A stretch of 64,000 nt of DNA from Microcoleus vaginatus PCC 9802 (GCA_022701275.1 CP031740.1:383001-447000); one strand, 5' to 3'; counted from the stretch's first letter, positions 45,641-56,400 are shown. A program made the numbers and translations. Notes: generated from the letters alone by a model not told the origin.

Positions 45641-48600
45641 ATGGAGGATTCGATCGCACTAAACATGAAACTGCTCAACCCCCGCACTCGAATGCTTCTG
45701 TACACCGGCATCCTGGCCCTGGCCTACTTTGTTACCGGAAAACTCGCAGTGTCGATGCTGGGACTGGTGAAAGCCGAACCCTCCCCCGTGTGGCCGCCCG
45801 CCGGTATTGCTCTAGCAGCACTGCTACTGCAAGGACGACGGATGTGGCCAGGAATTGTCCTCGGTTCGGTGCTGTTAAACTCTACCGGCGGTATACCGTC
45901 GGCTGTCATTGTCACATCAGCCTTTAGCGTCACCCTGCAAGCGCTGGCTGGAGAGGCTGTGCTGAGGGAGAGCGGATTTTCTACCAAACTCGATCGATTG
46001 CGAGATGTTCTGGCTTTAGTGGCGGGCGCTGTCATCGGGTCTACTTTAGTCGGTTCTACCCTCGGCAACTTGGGAACGTGCATTTTTGGTTGGGCTCAGT
46101 GGAGCAATTTCTCTCGCAACTTGTGGACTACCTGGCTCGGAGACGGCATGGGAATTTTGCTCGTGACGCCAGTGCTGCTGACTTTGAACCACGCCGTTAA
46201 TAGTTTTAAATTTCCATTAAACCCCCCCATTATTTCAACTTTTCTCGCACTTTTTAAAAGACAGAATAATCAATCATCAATTACTAATTACCAACTACCA
46301 ATTACTAATCGCAGATACACATTCCCTGCACATGAAAATCGTTATAATCTTATATTTTTAATTATTAATTATTCAGAAATAGCGCTCTGGCTGACTCTAT
46401 TACTGAGCGTTAGCTGGCTGTTTTTTTGCTCAAAAACACAGGCGGCGATCGCTCAGTATCCGCTGGAATATCTGCCTTTTCCTCTGATAGTTTGGGCAGC
46501 CCTGCGGTTTCAACAGCCGGGAGCGATTTTTGCTTATTCGATCGTGTCTTACATCGCGATTTTGGGAGCAGTCCAGGGAGGCGGGCCGTTTTTCGCCAAA
46601 AGCGATAATCTCAAACAAGCGGTGTTATTTTTACAAGCTTTTACCGGTACGATCGCCCTTGTGGCTCTGATGTTGGCGGCCGCTGTAGCAGAACGCCAGC
46701 AAGCGCTTTTTGAGGTGCGCCGCACGGCGGCGGCGCTGCGATCGCGCGAAGCTAGTCTGGCGAACGCTCAGCGCATCGCTCAGTTGGGCAATTGGGATTT
46801 AAATTGCACCGCCGTCGCAGCAACTGAGAACTTTCAGGAATCGTCAGAACACTGTACACCCAACAGCGAATTGCGGTGGTCGGACGAACTTTACCGCCTC
46901 TTGGGTTTTGCTCCGGGAACGGTCAAACCGACACCAGAAGTTTTTTTGCAGGCTGTACATCCAGAAGACCGAGAATTGGTGGCGCGATCGCAGCGCCAAG
47001 CTATGTTTGAGCGCAAACCCTATTGCATTAACTACCGAATTGTGCTGGCAGACGGCTCCGAACGCACTGTCTGCGAACAGTCGGCAATTCAGTCAGGGGC
47101 GATCGCCGCCACAGTCCAAGACGTTACCGAACGCCACCGCGCGGAAACCGCTTTGCGGGCGTCCTCCGATCGCGATCGCTTGCTCTCAGAAATCGCCCTG
47201 CGAATTCGCAACTCCCTCGACCTCGAAGAAATTCTCAACACTACTGTTGCCGAAGTCCGGCAATTTTTCAAGGCCGACCGCGCTTTCATCGGTATTATGG
47301 ACGCTCTGGGGGCAAATCTTCCTAGCCCGGTGTACTGTAAAATTGTGGCCGAGTCTGTCGGATCTCAATGCCGTTCTATTCTCGGGTGGGTGCTCGCTGA
47401 CGAGAATCACCTCGAAAATTTGAAAACTTTTTATGCTAACCACCGCGTCCGATCTGTATGCAATACTGCTACCGTGCAAGTCAGCGATACAGTTGCTAAA
47501 TACTATAGCGACTATCAAATTCGAGCGACGTTAAATGTGCCGATCGTCCTAGGGGATGAATTGTTCGGGATCTTGGCCGTCAACCAGTGCTCCGGGCCCC
47601 GCCAGTGGCAGGAATTTGAAATTGATTTGTTAGAAAAACTCGCTACCCAAGTGGCGATCGCTCTCCAGCAAGCCCAACTTTTGCAGCAGGTAAAAGCTCT
47701 CAATGCCAACTTGGAATCTCAAGTGGAGGAACGCACCCGGCAACTACAGCAAAAAATGCACGAACTGCAAGAAAGCAACCGCCTCAAAGACCTATTTTTG
47801 CACGCAGTTTCTCACAATCTCCGCACTCCAGTTATGGGAATGTTAATACTGCTGAAAAATTTGCTCAACAAATCGGCCTCTGATTCTCTACAAGAGGTTC
47901 CGGTTTCTCGATCGATTTTGGAGCGGATCGTTCAAGCCAGCGAACACCAGTTGACTATGGTTAATGCCTTGCTCGACGCTCACGCTAGCGAGGTCAAAGG
48001 TATTGTTCTCAATACTGTACCGTTGCACTTACAGTCTTTAACTTCAGCAATTGTTGGTGATTTAGAACCGATACTGGCCAAAAACCAAGCAACTTTGACT
48101 CAGGAAATACCGACGGATTTGCCGAGAGTCTATGGCGACAGCAAACACTTGCAGCGGGTGTTGGAAAATCTGTTGACTAATGCTATCAAACACAATCATC
48201 CGGGAGTCAATATCACTTTTAAAGCCGAGGTAATAGAAGTTGAAAAAACGCTAAATTTTGAAGGAAATTCACAGGTTTTAACATCTCAAAATACTCAGCT
48301 CGCCGATTGTATCGCTAACCGGATATCTCCTGGGGGCGATCGTCCTAGAATAGGCGAGACAACCCAAAAAAATCAGGAAACCCTGGCCAAATTTCACCTC
48401 AATGGCAGTTGCACAATACCCCGCTATCAGGGGCAAATTGCCAATATCGGCAGCAAATTGCCCGGAGTCACCGTAAAAATGGTTCGCTGTACTGTAACAG
48501 ATAATGGAGTGGGAATCAGCGCCAAACAGCAGGAATCTCTATTTGAACTTTACGTTCACGACCCTAATAGCCGACAATTAACAGGGCTGGGTTTGGGCTT

Positions 48601-48730
48601 GTACCTTTCCAAGCAAATTATCAAAGCTCACGGGGGCGAAATCGGCGTCGAAAGCACTCCTGGAGGTGGCTCGACTTTCTGGTTTTCGCTGCCTGCTGTC
48701 AACTCGGACGATCGCTCTTTGCCAGTCTAA
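45641..48730 (+). CDS. MASE1-PAS-GAF hybrid-free sensor histidine kinase
   Basis: A 1,029-aa membrane histidine kinase. The MASE1 sensor (about 15-345) has many hydrophobic helices, e.g. PSPVWPPAGIALAALLLQG. PAS (about 375-495), GAF (about 510-690), a coiled coil and HisKA (H-box LHAVSHNLRTPVMG, phospho-His about 724) follow. The HATPase has N-box NLLTNAIKHNHPG, then CTVTDNGVGISAK and GLGLGLYLSKQII. Two segments look like inserted repeats: residues about 207-223 (SSITNYQLPITNR) and about 80 residues between N-box and D-box (about 866-946). The second still leaves the ATP-site motifs intact. No receiver domain or adjacent response regulator is seen. A second kinase gene begins 20 bp downstream, probably in the same operon. 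Confidence 0.9.
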   Translation: MEDSIALNMKLLNPRTRMLLYTGILALAYFVTGKLAVSMLGLVKAEPSPVWPPAGIALAALLLQGRRMWPGIVLGSVLLNSTGGIPSAVIVTSAFSVTLQALAGEAVLRESGFSTKLDRLRDVLALVAGAVIGSTLVGSTLGNLGTCIFGWAQWSNFSRNLWTTWLGDGMGILLVTPVLLTLNHAVNSFKFPLNPPIISTFLALFKRQNNQSSITNYQLPITNRRYTFPAHENRYNLIFLIINYSEIALWLTLLLSVSWLFFCSKTQAAIAQYPLEYLPFPLIVWAALRFQQPGAIFAYSIVSYIAILGAVQGGGPFFAKSDNLKQAVLFLQAFTGTIALVALMLAAAVAERQQALFEVRRTAAALRSREASLANAQRIAQLGNWDLNCTAVAATENFQESSEHCTPNSELRWSDELYRLLGFAPGTVKPTPEVFLQAVHPEDRELVARSQRQAMFERKPYCINYRIVLADGSERTVCEQSAIQSGAIAATVQDVTERHRAETALRASSDRDRLLSEIALRIRNSLDLEEILNTTVAEVRQFFKADRAFIGIMDALGANLPSPVYCKIVAESVGSQCRSILGWVLADENHLENLKTFYANHRVRSVCNTATVQVSDTVAKYYSDYQIRATLNVPIVLGDELFGILAVNQCSGPRQWQEFEIDLLEKLATQVAIALQQAQLLQQVKALNANLESQVEERTRQLQQKMHELQESNRLKDLFLHAVSHNLRTPVMGMLILLKNLLNKSASDSLQEVPVSRSILERIVQASEHQLTMVNALLDAHASEVKGIVLNTVPLHLQSLTSAIVGDLEPILAKNQATLTQEIPTDLPRVYGDSKHLQRVLENLLTNAIKHNHPGVNITFKAEVIEVEKTLNFEGNSQVLTSQNTQLADCIANRISPGGDRPRIGETTQKNQETLAKFHLNGSCTIPRYQGQIANIGSKLPGVTVKMVRCTVTDNGVGISAKQQESLFELYVHDPNSRQLTGLGLGLYLSKQIIKAHGGEIGVESTPGGGSTFWFSLPAVNSDDRSLPV

Positions 48731-48750
48731 AATCTAAAATCTAAAATGGT

Positions 48751-50559
48751 ATGAGCTATTTGGGCAACGCAAAATCAGTTCAGGGGTTAACGGTTTATGA
48801 GGTGTGGCGCGATCGCTTCCTCCGAGATCGGCTGCGCCCTGCTGTCGGGATTGCCATATTTTTTGCCTTCACAATAACGGTCTATTTTCTGGGCGAAAGA
48901 TTCTTCGTTGCCCAGGAGTTTAAAAGTGTTTATTTGTACACGAGCGCTGCTGTAGAATTGGGTTTGTTGACCTGTTTTGTGTTGCAAAAAACCTCCTTCG
49001 GACAGCGCTATCCCGGTTTGCTATTTTTGGGTTTTTCGTGGTCGCTGACGGTGGTTGTACAGCTTGGGTTAGCTGTCGCACAAGCGGGGGAATTACCAAT
49101 TTTTACCTGGAGTTTAGCGTTTCTGATCCAAGCTACGCTGATGCCCGTCCGCTGGCGCCTCCACCTGATTTCTCAACTCGGCGTTTTGTGTTGCCACGTC
49201 GGGATAAATTTGGCTTTAAATCTAAGTTTTGCTAAGTATACTCCTTTTAAGTTGACCGGGTTTTACTTATATTTGTTTTGGTTTTGTTTGATTTGCGATT
49301 TGTCGGTTTATTGGTACGAATGTCTGCAACGGAAAGAGTTTAGTACCAGGCGTGAGTTGGAATCTGCTTACCAGCAGTTGGAGGTGGCAGAAGCGAAGTA
49401 CCGCAGCATTTTTGAGAATGCCGGCGAGGGAATTTTTCAAAGCACTCCCGACGGCCGCTACATTACTGCAAATCCAGCTTTAGCGCGGATTTACGGCTGC
49501 GATTCCCCGGAAGAAGTGACGGCAAAGTTTACTGATATTGAACGGCAGTTGTATGTCGATCCGCATCGCAGAAATGAGTTTTTGCGATCGATCGAGGAAA
49601 GCGGCACAGTATCGGATTTTGAATCTAAAATTTACCGCTCAGACGGCAGTATTGTCTGGATTTCTGAGAAGGCGCGGGCGGTACGGGACAGCAGCGGCGC
49701 CGTGCTTTATTATGAGGGTTTAATTGAGGATATCACGCAGCGCAAACAGGCACAAGAATCGCTGCGGCTGTTTATCCACGCTCTTTCTCACGACTTGCGA
49801 AACCCGGTGGCGGGAATGTTAATGGTGCTGAAAAATTGGCAGACGAAACCTGGGGATTCGATCGCAATTCCCCGTTCTTTTTTGGAGCGGATGATTCAAG
49901 GTAGCGAGCAGCAATTGCGCTTGATAAATTCGCTGTTGGAAGTTCACGCCGGGGAATTGCGCGGTTTGGTTCTGCACTGCGATGCCGTTGATTTGAGGGC
50001 GGTAGTTGAAGCTGCTGCGACCGATTTGGAGCCTTTAATGAATGAGGGGAAAGCTACTTTTAAAAATTTGGTGCCGGATAATTTGCCAGCCGTGAATGCT
50101 GACAAAACTCAGTTGTGGCGCGTATTCTCTAATTTATTTGCTAATGCTTTAAAACACAATCTGCCGGGATTGAATTTAACAGTTTCGGCTCAAGTAATCA
50201 AGGCGGGGAAATTAATTATAAATCAAAGCACAGCAAAACAAGACATCCACAAATTACCGATTACCAATCCACAATCCCCCATTACCAATCCCCAATCCCC
50301 AATCCCCAATCCCGGAAGTAGGATGATTTACTGTACTGTGGAAGATGACGGGGCGGGAATATTGCCGGAACAGTGCGAACATCTTTTTGACCTTTACCTT
50401 AGGGGTGATAAATCCCGACACTCCGTCGGTTTGGGTTTGGGTCTATATCTTTGTCGGCAAATTATTGGTGCTCACGGTGGCCAAATTGGGGTAATTAGCA
50501 CTCCGGGTGCTGGGGCAAGTTTTTGGTTTACTTTGCCGCTGGCGGAGAATTTCCGGTGA
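48751..50559 (+). CDS. Membrane PAS histidine kinase
   Basis: A 602-aa kinase starting 20 bp after the MASE1 kinase. The first 195 residues form about six membrane helices without a named sensor domain. A PAS domain (about 212-335) opens RSIFENAGEGIFQSTPDGRY. HisKA follows (H-box IHALSHDLRNPVAGM, phospho-His about 348), then HATPase with NLFANALKHNLPG, CTVEDDGAGILPEQ and GLGLGLYLCRQII. The HisKA/HATPase part is clearly related to the upstream kinase, suggesting tandem duplication of the transmitter. Between N-box and D-box lies HKLPITNPQSPITNPQSPI, encoded by a CCCCAAT heptamer repeat (50262-50325), at the place where the upstream paralogue also has an insertion. Confidence 0.9.
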   Translation: MSYLGNAKSVQGLTVYEVWRDRFLRDRLRPAVGIAIFFAFTITVYFLGERFFVAQEFKSVYLYTSAAVELGLLTCFVLQKTSFGQRYPGLLFLGFSWSLTVVVQLGLAVAQAGELPIFTWSLAFLIQATLMPVRWRLHLISQLGVLCCHVGINLALNLSFAKYTPFKLTGFYLYLFWFCLICDLSVYWYECLQRKEFSTRRELESAYQQLEVAEAKYRSIFENAGEGIFQSTPDGRYITANPALARIYGCDSPEEVTAKFTDIERQLYVDPHRRNEFLRSIEESGTVSDFESKIYRSDGSIVWISEKARAVRDSSGAVLYYEGLIEDITQRKQAQESLRLFIHALSHDLRNPVAGMLMVLKNWQTKPGDSIAIPRSFLERMIQGSEQQLRLINSLLEVHAGELRGLVLHCDAVDLRAVVEAAATDLEPLMNEGKATFKNLVPDNLPAVNADKTQLWRVFSNLFANALKHNLPGLNLTVSAQVIKAGKLIINQSTAKQDIHKLPITNPQSPITNPQSPIPNPGSRMIYCTVEDDGAGILPEQCEHLFDLYLRGDKSRHSVGLGLGLYLCRQIIGAHGGQIGVISTPGAGASFWFTLPLAENFR

Positions 50560-50874
50560 TTTTTTTGTATTTTTAATTACCTTTTATCTAGCAATCGTGC
50601 CAGATATTTAGAACGTTATTAATTGCTGAAACCCTTGCGAAATATGCTTCTTCATTCTGCCTGCGGCTATACTTTTGTTGTGCCGTCGCAGGTGCTTTTT
50701 GAGTGCTTCAAGCCAAATCGGTCGATCGAAATAGTCCGATCGGACTATTGATATTAATTTAAAAGCGTGGTATAGTAACCCAAATGTTTTTAAAGGAAAA
50801 ATAAATCTCCGATCTTCACATTTTCTTTAGAAACATCATTTAATCTAGAAAATCTCTAAAACTAGATAAAAAAT
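50560..50874. other. Intergenic region with 20-bp palindrome
   Basis: 315 bp with no gene. AATAGTCCGATCGGACTATT (50730-50749) is a perfect 20-bp palindrome about 125 bp before the next gene, followed by AT-rich DNA. It could be an operator or a repeat copy. Confidence 0.4.
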
Positions 50875-51372
50875 ATGCAATCTATGTTTATCGAGCAAAG
50901 CTCAGAAAATACAGCTAAAGACAATGCAGCTAAAGACAATGCAGCTAAATATAACGAGCGCTCGTTCTCAACTTTAATTCGGGCGCTCCGTCTTTCCCAA
51001 GGTTACTTTTCTTTCGTTTTAGTCAACTGCAACTCGCTAGCTTTGCGGCAGCAAATACTTGATCGGCTACAAGTAAATTCTCCCGTGAAACCGCGGCAAC
51101 TGCTTTTGCCCAAATCGGCGACAACTCTTTACACGACAATCCCAGCAGAAATAGACGGCGAAAAGCCTCCAGCTTTAATGCTCCTCGGTTTGGAATCAGT
51201 GGAGCCGATCGATCGATTGCTCGTTTCTACCAACCTATTATGCAGCGAATTCAGCAAAAAATTTTCGTTTCCCCTCGTCTTTTGGGTGACTGATGAGCTC
51301 CTGAGAAAAATCATTCGCACCGCCCCGGATTTATACAATCGGATGACGACAATTAGATTCATCAGTAATTAG
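50875..51372 (+). CDS. Unknown protein, resembles N-terminal module of large TPR/ATPase proteins
   Basis: A 165-aa protein. After a low-complexity tandem repeat (AKDNAAKDNAAKYN, a 15-bp DNA unit) the rest looks like a P-loop-like alpha/beta module without a Walker A: LIRALRLSQGYFSFVLVNCN, PPALMLLGLESVEPIDRLLV and FSFPLVFWVTDELLRKIIRT, ending APDLYNRMTTIRF. The order matches the opening part of larger cyanobacterial proteins where this module precedes TPR repeats; here it stands alone, so it may be a truncated or single-domain version. Function unknown. Confidence 0.6.
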   Translation: MQSMFIEQSSENTAKDNAAKDNAAKYNERSFSTLIRALRLSQGYFSFVLVNCNSLALRQQILDRLQVNSPVKPRQLLLPKSATTLYTTIPAEIDGEKPPALMLLGLESVEPIDRLLVSTNLLCSEFSKKFSFPLVFWVTDELLRKIIRTAPDLYNRMTTIRFISN

Positions 51373-51384
51373 TAATCAGTCGCT

Positions 51385-51420
51385 CGATTTTAGATTTTAG
51401 ATTTTAGATTTTAGATTTTT
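51385..51420. repeat. Heptanucleotide tandem repeat (TTTTAGA)n
   Basis: Four to five TTTTAGA units lie between the convergent hypothetical and cupin genes. The same unit in the other orientation is at 32778-32800 and, as a shorter run, at 48728-48745. Confidence 0.75.
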
Positions 51421-51439
51421 AACAGTCAACAGTCCTTAG

Positions 51440-51931
51440 TCAAGTGTTAAATTCCGCTTCCCAAATCAAGACTAATTCTCGCGCCGCCGCAGTTCCCTCA
51501 GCAGGAAAACCTGCCAAAAAGTCTTTATCCGCCCCCACGTCGTAAGGCCCTTCCTTAAACTCCAAAATCACGGTATCCTGTGTCAAAGCTACTAACGTGT
51601 GAATAGTGCCCTCTGGCAGTTCGACAGCGCGAGTCGGGCCGACCGCGCTGACTCGCAAGGAGCGCAGGATTTGACCATTTTCGTTCAAAATAAGAATACC
51701 GACTTCTCCTTGAATCACCACAAAAAACTCAAAACCGTTAACTGCAGGCGGGCGCAGGTGTTGGTGAGGGCGGACGTAAGTGCCTGGTTGCAGCACGTTG
51801 ACAAACCGCTGCACTTTTTCAGACAAATCATGGAAATTGTAGTTTTGTCGCTGGCGGGGACTGCGCCGGGAGGAAGCAGCAACTTCGTCTAGCAATTCTT
51901 GCGTCAGCAATTTGATCGGAGGGGACTGCAC
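51440..51931 (-). CDS. WbuC-type cupin protein
   Basis: A 163-aa cupin. Metal-binding residues are visible in YVRPHQHLRPPAVNGFEFFV (His, His, Glu) and in a second strand VELPEGTIHTLVAL (His). The RQRQNYNFHDL and VQRFVNVLQPGTY elements are typical of WbuC-family proteins, often annotated near polysaccharide genes. Substrate unknown; no polysaccharide genes are adjacent. Confidence 0.82.
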   Translation of the reverse strand: MQSPPIKLLTQELLDEVAASSRRSPRQRQNYNFHDLSEKVQRFVNVLQPGTYVRPHQHLRPPAVNGFEFFVVIQGEVGILILNENGQILRSLRVSAVGPTRAVELPEGTIHTLVALTQDTVILEFKEGPYDVGADKDFLAGFPAEGTAAARELVLIWEAEFNT

Positions 51932-52007
51932 AACAGATATCCTGTATTTAATAGTTTTTGAACAAATGGGCTAGTCTGGGATCATCGTTATCAGCATCTC
52001 TTGACAC

Positions 52008-53231
52008 ATGGAAATCGCAACTCAGGTGCGTATCACTAAGGCAATGCGTTTGTCAAGTATCTTTAGAAAAAGTATTAGCCCGATCGCCCTTTCGACTATT
52101 CTAGTCTGCGCCAGTAGCGTTTCTGCCTCTGAACCGAGGGTGGCACTGTTAATTCAGCAGGAATTCCCACAGCAGCAACTTAAAGAAGAAATTCGCGATC
52201 GAGTTCAAGAAGAAGTTGACATTGCTTTCGGGCGCACGGCGCTACTGCTTAACGGGCTGATAATTGCCCTAACTTTGTTTCCGACAGCAGCCGGAGTCGG
52301 TGTGTGGTTTCTGTTGAGCAAATTGTCCAAGCAGACAACAATTGCCCGCCAAGAAATTGAAAGTCTCCATTATGATACAATCTCTCAATTAAAACTATTA
52401 ATTTCGGACGCTGAAACTATCTTAGGCGAAATTCAACAGCAAAGTCACCCGGCAGAGGCAGAAACAGACCTTTTATTCCCCGATGCCCAAATTCAAGAAT
52501 TTGCTCCGGTTAACTATGGCAATTACCAAAAGTTATTGACGGCCGGCGACTATGCTAAACAGGGAGATGCTTGTTTCTTTGAAAACCGTTATCAAGATGC
52601 GATCGCAGCTTACGATCAGGCCCTGCAAATTCAGCCGGATTTAGCCGATACTTGGAATAACCGAGGAGTAGTGCTGACGAGAATGCAGCGGTATCCAGAG
52701 GCGATCGCCTCTTACGAACAAGCTACTACAATTCGCCCGAATTATCCCGACGCTTGGAACAATCGAGGTGTGGTATTGTTGGAGTTGCAAAAGTACCAGG
52801 AGGCGATCGGCTGTTACGAACAGGCAATTCAAGCCAAACCCGATTATGCCGATGCTTGGAACAACCGAGGCGTTGCTTTCTCAAAAATGCAGGAGTACGA
52901 ACAAGCAGTAATTTCTTACAATCATGCGCTACAAATCAAAAATGATTATACTGACGCTTGGAACAATCGAGGCGTTGCACTCTCCAAATTGCAAAAATAC
53001 GAAGCGGCGATTGATTCCTACGACAATGCTGCTAAAATTCGACCTGACTTTTACAGAATTTGGTACAATAAAGCCCGATGTTATGCACTGCAAGGTAAAA
53101 TTGAATTAGCAATTGAAAATTTAAAGCGCGCCCTCAATCTCAATCCGAATGTGTGTAAAGAGTTGGCCAAAAGTGAAGCTGATTTGGAGAAGATTCGCGA
53201 ACACGACGCATTCAAGCAGTTGATTAATTGA
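52008..53231 (+). CDS. Membrane-anchored TPR protein
   Basis: A 407-aa protein. An N-terminal signal-like segment (ISPIALSTILVCASSVSA) is followed by a transmembrane helix (LLLNGLIIALTLFPTAAGVG) and a coiled-coil stretch. Residues about 180-385 are six TPRs, four with the nearly identical start AWNNRGV and 34-residue period. The DNA of these units is also alike (102-bp period). TPR arrays bind proteins, so it is likely a scaffold at the membrane. The start may be 52008 or the ATG at 52044 (MRLSSIFRK), which leaves a cleaner signal. Confidence 0.82.
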   Translation: MEIATQVRITKAMRLSSIFRKSISPIALSTILVCASSVSASEPRVALLIQQEFPQQQLKEEIRDRVQEEVDIAFGRTALLLNGLIIALTLFPTAAGVGVWFLLSKLSKQTTIARQEIESLHYDTISQLKLLISDAETILGEIQQQSHPAEAETDLLFPDAQIQEFAPVNYGNYQKLLTAGDYAKQGDACFFENRYQDAIAAYDQALQIQPDLADTWNNRGVVLTRMQRYPEAIASYEQATTIRPNYPDAWNNRGVVLLELQKYQEAIGCYEQAIQAKPDYADAWNNRGVAFSKMQEYEQAVISYNHALQIKNDYTDAWNNRGVALSKLQKYEAAIDSYDNAAKIRPDFYRIWYNKARCYALQGKIELAIENLKRALNLNPNVCKELAKSEADLEKIREHDAFKQLIN

Positions 53232-53462
53232 GCGGAACTCAGTAGATGAGTAAGAAAATACATACAGCCTATTCCAGGTTTATGAAGTTTAGGGACAAAG
53301 GTTTTCGCCTTTTCCCTACGGGGATAGAACGATAGGCGGGGGTACTTCATAAACATAGAATCTGCTTTAAGTAGTCAAAAGCGAGTGAAACAAAGCTATT
53401 GGCTTTCGGTTCTGGCAGTTGTACATTCGGTTATACAGCAAGGTTTATTTGTGCCTACCTAC

Positions 53463-56400
53463 TTATTTCTGTTTGATTACTACCAAAGTAATGTCATCAA
53501 ATACTTTTTGCTCCCCCATGTATCGTCGCACGTCGTCAATAACAGCTTGCTTGATTTCTGTTGCTGACTGTTCCCTGTTAAGGACAACCACTTCAATCAA
53601 GGCCTCGATACCGTATTGATATTTCTTCATATCAAAAGCTTCGGTAATTCCATCTGTATAGAGTACGACAACATCCCCCGAATTCAATTGTATTTCAGTA
53701 GTAGCAATGAAATCAGCAATATCTGGTTCCAAGGCGATGGGAAAGCCTAACTCCATGGTATCAATCCGCTCTACTTCGCCGCTGGAACGCACGACAATCA
53801 CCTCTTCGTGCTGTCCGCTCAAACGCAGGATGTTGTCCCCCCGATATTCCAGCAAAGAAAGGCTCATACTTTTACCGCAATTCATGCGCTCTACGTTGTC
53901 AAAAAGCGTTTGGTTGACTGTCTGCAATAATTTAACTGGGTCGGTTTCCTTGTGAACCAGCAAAGTGCGAATTGCTGTTTGCGCCATAATCATTAACACA
54001 CCGCTTTCTAAACCGTGTCCTGTCACGTCGCCGATGCCAATTGTGGCTTTACCGCCGTGATTTAGTACGTCGTAGTAGTCACCGCCAACTTCATCAGCCG
54101 GTTCCATGAATGCAGCTATTTCTAGCCCTGCAATTGACTCTAATTCCTGCTGTTGAGGCAAAATCATTTGTTGCAGGCGGCGGGTTACGTCTAGTTCGGC
54201 ACTCATGCGAAGGTTTTCTACTTTTAGCCGTTCGTTCAAAAGCAATATTTCTCTATTAGCTTGGGCTAATTGTGCGGTGCGTTCTTCTACTTTTTGTTCT
54301 AGGGTTTGATAAAGTTGGGCATTTTCTAGGGAAATAGCAGCTTGGGCAGAAATTATGCTCAATACTGCTAATCTGTCTGCTGTAAAAGCGCCAGTTGCGA
54401 GATTGTTTTCTAGATACAAAATGCCGATGAGTTTGCCTTGATTGATGATGGGCGCGCACAAGACTGATTTGGGTTGATTAATTGCAATATAAGGCTCTGC
54501 GGTAAAGGTTCCTTCGCGGACGGCATCATTTAAAACTACATCTGACTGAGTTCTTGCGACATAATTGATAATAGATGTCGGGAGATTCTCACTCTTATTA
54601 ACAGCAAGAGATTGCAAGACTTGGACGGAACCGTCAACGTCTCCGGCAGCTTCAATTCTGAGTTCGCCCCTGCTGTTTAGCAAGATGAGAAAACCTTTTT
54701 GAGCTCCGGCATTTTCAATGGTAAGTTTAATTAAGTTTGACAGTAAGGATGCTAATACTACTTCGCCGGATATTGCTTGCGATGCTTTGATTACTGTGGT
54801 AAAATCCAGCATAAACGAGTTGCTGCTGCCTGTCGAGGTTGGCGGAAGGGATGTGGTGGTTATGGCAGAAAGGTTTGTACCTGTTGATGTTTGTCTCAGC
54901 CATAGCTGAGGGTAGCGCTTTTCTAAGTCTTTAACTTTGGCGGCTGCACCCCAGCGGAGATAGTAAGAGCGGGCATTTTGCAGGTAGGTATTGGCAATCA
55001 ATGTCTTATTTTTAGATAAGTAAAATTTGGCAGCTAGTTCGTAGGAGAGGGCTTCTTCGTTGATGTATTCGTTTTCTCCAGCGGTGGCGATCGCACGATC
55101 GTACCAGTCCATTGCTTCAAAGTTTTCCCCTTTAATACGACACAATTCTGCTTCTATTAGTTCTACTTTCTGCAAGTAATTCATCGGTGCGTAAGTTGCC
55201 AATACTTTCAGTTTATCCAGATTAACGGTTACTTGTTCTAACATTTGTTCGCGATCGCTCTGGCTGACATCAAAGTAAACCGCAAGTCGCACGAGAGAAT
55301 CGTAGAAATAAAAGAGAGGAGCGAGAAGCGAACCAACTACTCCGGCTAAGTCTTTTGCTGCTAAGTCAGCATATTTTACAGCTTCAGCAAATTCTCCAAA
55401 GAGATAGCAGAGAATGGTTTTTTGCAAGTAAATAATGTAAACCGCACTGCGATTTTTGGCTTGCACCATCATTGGCAACTGGATGTCTTCGTTATAAGCT
55501 TCACCGATTAATTTACAGGGATTTTCGGAGCCATCTATTAAATTGAGAACTGCCTGCCGATAGATTTCATTAAAATTAAAATCTGCTTCTTGCTTTAGTT
55601 GGCGCATCATGTCGCTGTAGGCAGCTAATTCTCCTTCAAGTTCTGTTAATTCTTTGCCGATGAAATATGCGTGTAAGGCATACATACTGGCCGCGTGACA
55701 GGCATATTCTATATCTCCCGTTTCCAAGCCGATCGCGCAAGCATCCTGCGACAGTTTTAAAGTTTTCCTGACCGATTCTTTGCAATGTTTGACAAAACCA
55801 TTCACAATGTGAAGTGTTTCTGCTTTGACTTCGTTGGAGTTAATCCTCTCCAGCAAATTTAAAGCCAGTTCGCCAAATCTGTAACCAGATTCGATGTCAT
55901 TGAAAATCGCGCTCAAAAGCAGTCCACAATTAGCATAACCTGGCAAAGAATAGGGAGCATTGCCGTATTCTATCGATAAATTGACTTGTTTAAAGGCAAA
56001 CAGCGGCAGGATTTGGGGAAAGGAAAAATAGGCAGCAGCAAAGGTGCTTGATATCACCTGCATGGCTGCTAATTTGTCCGGTGCTGTCATTGGCGGCAAA
56101 TCGATTAAATCTTCGATTTCTCTGCCTGTTAGCGCTGCCTGAGTTGCTTGCAGCGCCGCCTCAATATCTGTCGGATTGGGGTGTTTGGGAAAATATATAT
56201 CTAACAGTTCTAGCACTGATAAAGCTGTGTCTACTGCTTGCCGGAACTGGCTTTGCGCTAACTGAGCGAGAATTTTTGCTTGATAAACTTTTACTTTGTC
56301 TAAAACTGTTTTCGCTTGTTGCAGCACCGGAGTTGCTAATTGCTCCATCTGCTCGAAATCGGTACTGATGTAAGCGGCTTCTGCTGCTTCTTCGTAGAGA

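Noticed and set aside
52594-53050. Direct repeats with about 102-bp period, at first sight an array
   Set aside because: The period and sequence are explained by 34-residue TPR units within a coding gene.
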